Assembly: GCA_950295325.1 (NCBI GenBank)
Contig: OX485807.1
Span: 20,805,666 to 20,869,665, forward strand
DNA: 64,000 bases
DNA from: Polytrichum commune
Lineage: Eukaryota; Streptophyta; Polytrichopsida; Polytrichales; Polytrichaceae
Reading direction: 5' to 3'
The position numbers and the translations under genes are program-made. Position 1 is the stretch's first letter; the number at the start of each line of letters is the position of its first letter. Below the pieces are notes generated by a model. The model did no database searches, was not told where the DNA came from, and worked only from the letters and a program-made list of their open reading frames with translations. This document shows positions 57,631-64,000 of the stretch, piece after piece.

Positions 57631-60600
57631 ATGGCGGAGGGAGTGGCAGCCGACCTGCGCGAGCGGCCGTTTCTGCATGCGACCACCAAGAGCTATGGCG
57701 GCGGTGGGGATGCGGTAGGGGGGGAGAAGAAGAAGCAGCTTCTTCCCATGGTGGAGGCATCAGCATCCGGAGCGTCAGTGGAGCTTCACGACGGGCTAGG
57801 GTTTGGCCAATACATGCTGGCGGGGTCAGTGGCAGGGATGGTGGAGCATATGGCGATGTTCCCCGTCGACCTGGTGAAGACGCGCATGCAGATGTTGCAA
57901 TCCGCAGGGGGCTCAGCGCACCGGACAGTGTACAAAGCTTTCTTCGCGATCGTGAAGAAGGAAGGACCTGTAGGGTTGTACAGAGGCATCGGCGCCATGG
58001 GGTTAGGCGCAGGGCCAGCACATGCGGTTTACTTCTCGGCTTATGAGACGTTGAAGGAGAAATTAGGAGGGAATAGGAACGGGCACCATCCGTTTGCGCA
58101 TGCGGCTGCTGGTGCGGGTGCTACAATTGCGAGTGACGCGGTGTTCACCCCCATGGATGTGGTGAAACAGCGGTTGCAGCTCAGGCATAGCCCGTATACC
58201 GGGGTTTGGGATTGTATAAAGAAAACAACGCACGAGGAAGGGTTGGGTGCATTTTACAAGAGTTATCGGACGACTGTTGTCATGAATGTCCCCTTCACCG
58301 CTGTGCATTTCGCAGCCTACGAGGCGGGCAAAAAGGTATAAACCATTTTTCCCTTACTCACCGCCAGACCGCCCTCAACTGTCCACAACGGGGTCAAATT
58401 TGTATCTTGTCCTAAATTGCTGGATGCGATTCTGATTCCTATTTGAATTCTAAGAATTGGCGGCGGGGAGGGAGAGAGAGAGAGAGAGAGAGTGTATATT
58501 CTTCCCGTGTTGTCGAGCAGAGCTTCTCCTGCTTTTCTGCATACATCCTTCGATTTCATTTCGAAGTTATGAATTCGAGATTTGAGTGATAATTGAAAGT
58601 ATGTGCGATAACCCCGCAAGGTACAATGCGTACAGAGACCTGCTGCTAGTGAGGAGGTTACGTGAAGTTCACCACCTTCGATCATAATCAAAGGTTGTAG
58701 GGGGGCTCGTGAGGATCCAGGAATTTTTATTCTTGAACTTTCTTCTTCTCCTTGTTTAGAAGAGATTTCTCTGGAGATCCTTGGTGGATGTATCTTTTGC
58801 ATATGGGGCATTGGGCGTCCTAATAACTGGTGCGTTATGCCACTGGGGAGCTCCGGGTTGAAGAATCGGAGGTAGTTCTGGCCAATTATTCCACTACTTG
58901 GCTAGAGAGTTGATGAAATCTTTGGTGGGTTGTCTACATGCAGTCTTCCCGTATTATTGTTACTTCTCTAACAACCAGGGCTAGACATCGATCGGCACAA
59001 TCGAGAGCATGTAAGGTTGTTATGTGGAGTTCCACTTGAGTAGTCTCCGTAGAACTTGCTCACGTGGGTCCTGTTGAAAAGATCATTGACCAATTTGAAC
59101 CTTTGATCGTTGTGGGGATGATCCGGTGAGCTCGTTTGGTCATTTCACTGTGAAGAGTTGATGATGGCAGACGCCTTTAGTTGTCCCCACTTTCATCTGG
59201 ATGGTAGTCTTTGAACGTTCGAGTTTTTAGATTAACTGGGTATCTGCAAGTTTCTGTCCCTCTTAGTTTCTTGTAGTACCTCTCGCTCACGGATATGGAG
59301 GTAAAGGTAACTTCATCGAAATGAAAATGTTCAGCCGAGTCTGGTTTTCTTATAAACCACTGAAACATGTGAGTGGTACTTAGAGGTCCAAAAAAGATGT
59401 AAGTCATTACTGCCCTTGCAATACACCTTGTGTTCAGGAGTACCGTTGAGACAAATGAAGTGACTGTTTCACTTCTTGCTACTTCTTTGTTAAGAACGCT
59501 TTTCATAAGTATCACATAACCCCGGTTGTAAGCGCTTCTCAGCATAATCAGTATATGATCACGGCACGCCCACCTTGCCTGATGCGCCAAGTTTGAATAC
59601 CTCCTCAATTCCGACTTCTCCCTTCAAGCAGTTTTATACCTGCAGTCATTGGCATTTGGAGTGTTGGCACTTTGTAAGTGCAGAGGTCTCTGGGTGTTGG
59701 CTTTGTGAACATCTTGTGTTTTCTCATGAAGGGGTTTTGACCTTGTTTGTGTATCCTTCATCTTGTTTTCATCTTTCCAGGGCTTAGGCTCGTGTAAAAG
59801 TGTAGCTCCGAGTCTCTCACTGCATCAGTCTTGTACACATTTAAGATAGTTTTCCTATATGACCACGCCAAGTTGGGCAAATGAACTGTGCTTTGTTTTG
59901 CATTCACGATAACAACGGGATTTTTTACCAAACGGTGCACCCTGTGGGTCATGATATCATAGGCTGTGCTTGACCCCGAACCTGACCTGCTGAGATTCTG
60001 TTGTCGTTGTTGTAGGTGTTGGCAGAAGTCTACCCAGAGTTTGCAGATGAGGAACATTTGTTGATCCACATAACGGCAGGTGGTGCTGCTGGAGCCCTAG
60101 CAAGCGCTGTTACAACGCCGCTTGACGTAATCAAGACAAGATTGCAATGCCAGGTACACCCTTGGTTACTATGTTGTCAACTCTGGTTTCCTCATGTTGT
60201 CGTTTCCTATCTTTTGGGTATACTACAATGTAGGCATTGATGCTTCCTTGGGGTTCTTGAAATGATACCCCCATGACAATGGTGGCCAGGGACTTACTCT
60301 CGGTTACTATCTGTTCCTTTTATGCTGATAACGTCAGTAGCTCTCAGTAGGCTGCATTATTGTCATATCTTTACCTGAAGTCTATACCTGCTTAATGGCC
60401 AGATGGCTTTCTTGCAGTTCATAGAGAGATGTCAGTGCGGCACTTCGTTTTGTGACCACTTGGCTGTGATGGTTTTGAGTGTCCAAGTACAATTGGGTTG
60501 TTTTCTACTTTCTCTACTTTCATTGGTTGCAACTCCTGGAGATCAATAGAGTGGGATTGGCCAGATCTTGCTGGTCAGGTTCTGTAGTAACGTATACACA

Positions 60601-62569
60601 TTTAGGTGAGTAATCTGGCATTACACGTTCTAGGCTTTTTGTCAATTGAATAGTTCCGTGCAAATCCAACAGAACCTAAACCATCAGTATCATCTCGGCA
60701 GCCAGATCCTGAAAAGATGCTGATTGAATAAATCGGTACACTGTTGGTATAGTGCATTGCTAGAGTCCATCAAAAACCTGATAACAAGTGCATAGAACGA
60801 GTTTTAAAAAAATGTGGTAAATTTCTTTTGACTTAAATAAGAAGGCTGCACAAAATCCAATCAGCTGCTTAGTCGAGAAAGATGTCATTGCAGCACGAGG
60901 GCATCTAAATGTTCCCCAGACACCCTTTACAGGGCAGGTCTTGATATTGTCTTACTCTTTGAGCTGGGCCCGACCAATCTTACCTGAGAATGCAGTAAAC
61001 TATATTATAACACAGAAATTGATTTAGTCAGAATATTCGAATCCGGAATTAGCATCAGGGCCCCACACTAGTTCTGATGGATGCAATTGGGATGAAATAT
61101 CCACATACCTATGGGGGGCAGGTCTTTACTAGATTCCCTTTACCTTGGAAAGATTGCTGGGGACCTAGCTTAAAGAGCAAGACGTCCACCCTTACAGACT
61201 ATGGAAAGGACAAGGACTGCTGATTTCAAATAGTTATTTGTTGGACATAATATTCTTCTAAACAGTGAGTTAGTAAAGTGTTTGTGTTTTCAGGGCTTGC
61301 TTTCCCGATGAACTGAAATGATGTTAGAGTTACCTCTTGACATTTTAGAGTAATGTGCCTAGGGGCACAAAGCACAAGTCCGTTTTTTTTCCTTTAAACC
61401 CATCACAGGCATAGTTTGGACTCAACTGACTGCTGATGGAGGTGGTTAGATTAAACCCAAGTAATAACTTCTGGTTTTCCTGTCATGGGCAGTAGGCTTT
61501 CATGAAACTTCAGTCTGTTACATTTGATGCTCTCTGTCAGTATCAGTGAACGGGTCAAAATTCAATCCAAACTCTATCAATATCCTTACTTCTTAATCAT
61601 GAATTGGCTATTCATAGAATTGCTTCGGTTATTTCTTGTATATTTACTAGAAATGTGAAAAATTGAGGTAGAATATGGTTCCGTTAATTTCCTGGAGTTT
61701 GGATAGAGTTTCTCCGGATCAAAATTGGTTTGAACCAGTGATTTGGGAAACCGAACTGGGTGATCTGTAAGTAGTAGCCCGTTCTCCCTGTTCATTTGTC
61801 TTTATCCATTTCTGACAGGAAGTACTTTACAGGTAGTAGGTATACAGTGACGGTTTTCTTTCACGAAATCCTAGATGTGTGATCAAATTTAGATGGACGG
61901 TATACTGATGGTCGAAAACCTAGGTTATATCTGTTAGAATCTGTGACCCTTCTTTCTGAAGGTTCATCTTCCAAATGGTCGGAGGATTCTGATCCTTAAT
62001 TCTAGTCATGTAATTTGATTGTGAGGGAAACTCTCTTTGCACACCAATCCTTGTGTGATTACCAGAAGGATAGGATGATAGTTGGAAACAAGTTCAAAAG
62101 CGTCCATCAAAGTGTTTCGAATTGAAAACATGGCTTTTTCATTGTGCATCTGATATTGTTTTTGTTATGTGAAAGAATGGTAGTGATGAGGCTAGCAGCA
62201 GACTCAGTTTTGAAGAGATTGATTACTAATGCTAAACTTTTTAAGCGGGGCTCAAACATAGAGGAGGGTGATGTCCTGGTACTCCATGAAGAATTTATCT
62301 TGTTGCAGGCACCCGACTTCTGTTTGTAAGAGTTCTCTCTGACGACTGATTGGATCTCTTGGCAGGGTGTGTGTGGAGCAGATAGATACACCAGTGGATC
62401 CGTGAAGGATGCAGCCCGCAGTATAATTAAACGAGAAGGCCCAGGGGCTCTATTGAAAGGAATGCGACCCCGTGTGTTATTTCACACACCTGCAGCTGCA
62501 ATCTGCTGGTCTACATATGAAGCAGGAAAGACATTTCTACAGAAGTGGAATGATGACCAAAGGCCATAA
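57631..62569 (+). CDS. Mitoferrin, mitochondrial carrier family (iron import), three coding exons
   Basis: Exons 57631-58335, 60016-60153 and 62366-62569 join in phase 0 (AAG|GTATAA, TTGTAG|GTG; CAG|GTACAC, GGCAG|GGT) to give 348 residues. This is a full three-repeat mitochondrial carrier, each repeat bearing the PX[D/E]XX[K/R] signature: FPVDLVKTR (77-85), TPMDVVKQR (173-181) and TPLDVIKTR (269-277). Mitoferrin hallmarks are GLGAGPAHAVYFSAYE (124-139), VVMNVPFTAVHFAAYE (216-231) and HTPAAAICWSTYE in repeat 3. The family sits in the inner mitochondrial membrane and imports iron for Fe-S cluster and haem synthesis. The N-terminal 55 residues are a variable Gly/Lys-rich extension, normal for plant members. 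The last exon junction (LQCQ|GVCG) falls at a point I recall as conserved in angiosperm homologues. No breaks seen; AATAAA near 63185 may serve 3' processing. Confidence 0.93.
58336..60015 (+). other. Mitoferrin intron 1
   Basis: A 1,680-bp GT-AG intron that separates the fourth predicted transmembrane region from the third carrier repeat. It contains a (GA)n patch near 58471-58492. Read-through from exon 1 would stop within two codons. No nested gene seen; open frames on either strand lack motifs. Confidence 0.75.
60016..60153 (+). CDS. Mitoferrin exon 2
   Basis: 46 codons from VLAEVYPEF to LQCQ, carrying the third carrier signature TPLDVIKTR. The acceptor is preceded by a T/G-rich stretch ending TTGTAG and the donor is CAG|GTACAC. 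Skipping it would keep the frame but remove the third signature. Confidence 0.9.
60154..62365 (+). other. Mitoferrin intron 2
   Basis: A 2,212-bp GT-AG intron. No nested gene or recognised repeat. The 61-codon frame ending near 62329 is intronic. Confidence 0.75.
62366..62569 (+). CDS. Mitoferrin exon 3 (C-terminus)
   Basis: 67 codons plus stop, from GVCGADRYTSGSVKD through the EGPGALLKGMRPRVLFHTPA stretch to NDDQRP. It completes the last two transmembrane helices. Acceptor GGCAG|G; stop TAA at 62567-62569. Confidence 0.9.
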   Translation, partial: GVCGADRYTSGSVKDAARSIIKREGPGALLKGMRPRVLFHTPAAAICWSTYEAGKTFLQKWNDDQRP

Positions 62570-64000
62570 ACAGATTCCAACATCTGACGCTCTCCTTCAA
62601 CTAGCAGCCAAGAATTGGTGCATGGGTCCTACTTTGAGTGGGTTGTTTATTTACATGAGACAACTAAATTACTGGGGTAAAGGGGGCCCCTACGACATAG
62701 ACTTGACAGAGGGAAACCGTAATAGTGTTCCTTAGAATAACTGGATCAACTCCACAAGAGCAAATACTCTTCTATGGGACTCCTTTGAACATAGGCGCTC
62801 GCCTCCTCTGCGAGCCTAGACAAGCAGATTTTTCGGGCCTAGACGAAATGTAAAGTATTCGGTTAAATCCTTGATGCCGCATGTGCCGGTTTTGTGCGCT
62901 GATCAAAGACAAGAGATGGCCTTCTTAAAGTGTGGTTCTGTTCTCATCCTATGTCATTATGACTTGGTTGTGCACCACGACGGGAGGTTCCAAGAAAAGT
63001 TCAAATGCAGAGCAGGTGACTAATGTGGGGGGTGTAAGAGTGATCGATCTGTGCACCAGACACGGGAAAAGAGGACCACCAGCTTGCCGGGCCAGTCACC
63101 TTCCGCACCTCGCACAACTGTGAGGTTCTGATTATGCCGAAAAATTTGAGAAATGTAAGGAACATCATGTGACTTGTTATCTTAAATAAAAAAAATGGAG
63201 TGTTTAGAGAGCAACTTCCGCATGTTGGTTCTTCTCTCAATATTCAGTGTTTTGCTTGTAATATGGCATGAGATTTGGAGTCTTTGTTACTAGGGTCAGT
63301 CAAAAGCCTGGTGCACTTATGTGTATTCTTTTTATGTACCAGGAAAAATCTATAGTAGGTTAGAGGATGTCCTAGTTTGCAAGCAAGGACTAGTCTCTTT
63401 TTGCACAACCTTTCATGACAAAAGATGCTGCTGTAATCATTGTAAGTTCCTGCACAAGGTAGCCCTCTCAAAAAACCGTACCTGAAAGTGCTACCTACAG
63501 TAGATGAGCCTATATGGTTACTTCCAGAAGGTTTGGCCTCTTCTGATGGGCAACGAGTCCAGGACAAAACCTGTCAATTGGTGAGTCCTGTAAAAGTTTA
63601 ATGCCATAAGAATGAGATTAATGTTACTAACCCGAGTTTTTGAGAATTTCTGAAGATCATATATATGCGACCTTCTTAAGCAGTAACATAGGCACGCCTG
63701 TAATGGGAATTGTTGAGCCAGTGATGAGCATTGAAGCTATGTGAACCAATGAGCATCTGAATTAATCTTCAGAATAAAACTCGAAAGTGTAATATGATGA
63801 CATTAACCCATTGTAGACCTATCCTGGTTAAGACATACCCTTGGTGATATATCAGCATTTGTAGATAGAATTATTCATTTCCACCAGATTCACACTGACC
63901 AATGTGATGCCGTATACTAAAAACAGCAAAGTTGCACTCGTGAGAAAGTGGGTATTGCATCGGCTTGGCTCTAACTTTGATGTATTGTCTAAGGTTGAGG
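62570..64000. other. Mitoferrin 3' flank, no further gene seen
   Basis: Candidate polyadenylation signals AATAAA near 63185 and 63774. A 107-codon minus frame (63567-63244) with a Ser/Arg-rich start is not recognised and may be chance or an exon of a neighbouring gene. Confidence 0.4.

Noticed and set aside
57608-58021. 137-codon minus-strand open frame opposite mitoferrin exon 1
   Set aside because: It is the antisense shadow of a GC-rich carrier exon; composition (Arg/Pro/Ser-rich) is an artefact.
1-64000. CRISPR arrays, bacterial operons, rRNA genes, organellar DNA insertions
   Set aside because: No regularly spaced identical repeats, ribosomal RNA landmarks or recognisable plastid/mitochondrial genes were seen; the direct repeats are MITEs, minisatellites and tandem duplications.

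Overview
The window is nuclear DNA of a land plant. Evidence: a secreted EXORDIUM/PHI-1 (phosphate-induced protein 1) protein, a plant-type mitoferrin split by large introns, a small plant-type orphan-domain protein, plant-like start contexts (ATGGCG), a short telomere-type AAACCCTAA tract, and AT-rich intergenic DNA packed with miniature transposons. The low gene density (three confident genes in 64 kb) suggests a large, repeat-rich genome. A seed-free plant (bryophyte, lycophyte or fern) is my guess, but the sequence alone does not prove it.

Layout. 1-2.3 kb: the probable first exon of a minus-strand gene running off the left edge, preceded by a repeat that recurs at 18.1-19.6 kb. 2.3-13 kb: transposon territory, with two Tourist/PIF-like MITEs (4813-5347, 11197-11728), a decayed multi-exon minus-strand gene (5.8-8.3 kb), a 5'-truncated LINE with a perfect 12-bp target duplication (8602-9168), and a MITE nested in a MITE (10155-10916). 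13.8-14.2 kb: a small intact plus-strand gene. 16.5-17.6 kb: the intact single-exon EXORDIUM-like gene (minus), with a repeat block bearing about four tandem copies of a 200-250-bp unit upstream of it. 20-57 kb: no intact gene recognised. This part holds several MITE families (some composite), foldback elements, a heptad-coding minisatellite in two opposite orientations, a 561-bp tandem duplication, a broken SANT/trihelix-like gene, copia and other coding debris, and a 120-bp retroposon whose empty site is present in the same window. 57.6-62.6 kb: the mitoferrin gene, three coding exons, plus strand.

The genes do not form a pathway: one protein is probably apoplastic (EXO-like), one is an inner mitochondrial membrane iron carrier, and one is a small orphan. 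The most informative content is the mobile DNA. Several insertions can be read precisely from their target-site duplications and, in two cases, from an uninterrupted copy elsewhere in the window. One MITE family (10181-10434, 12322-12567) makes 4-bp duplications of differing sequence, which fits none of the common plant MITE superfamilies. All family names are from reading by eye; no database search was run.
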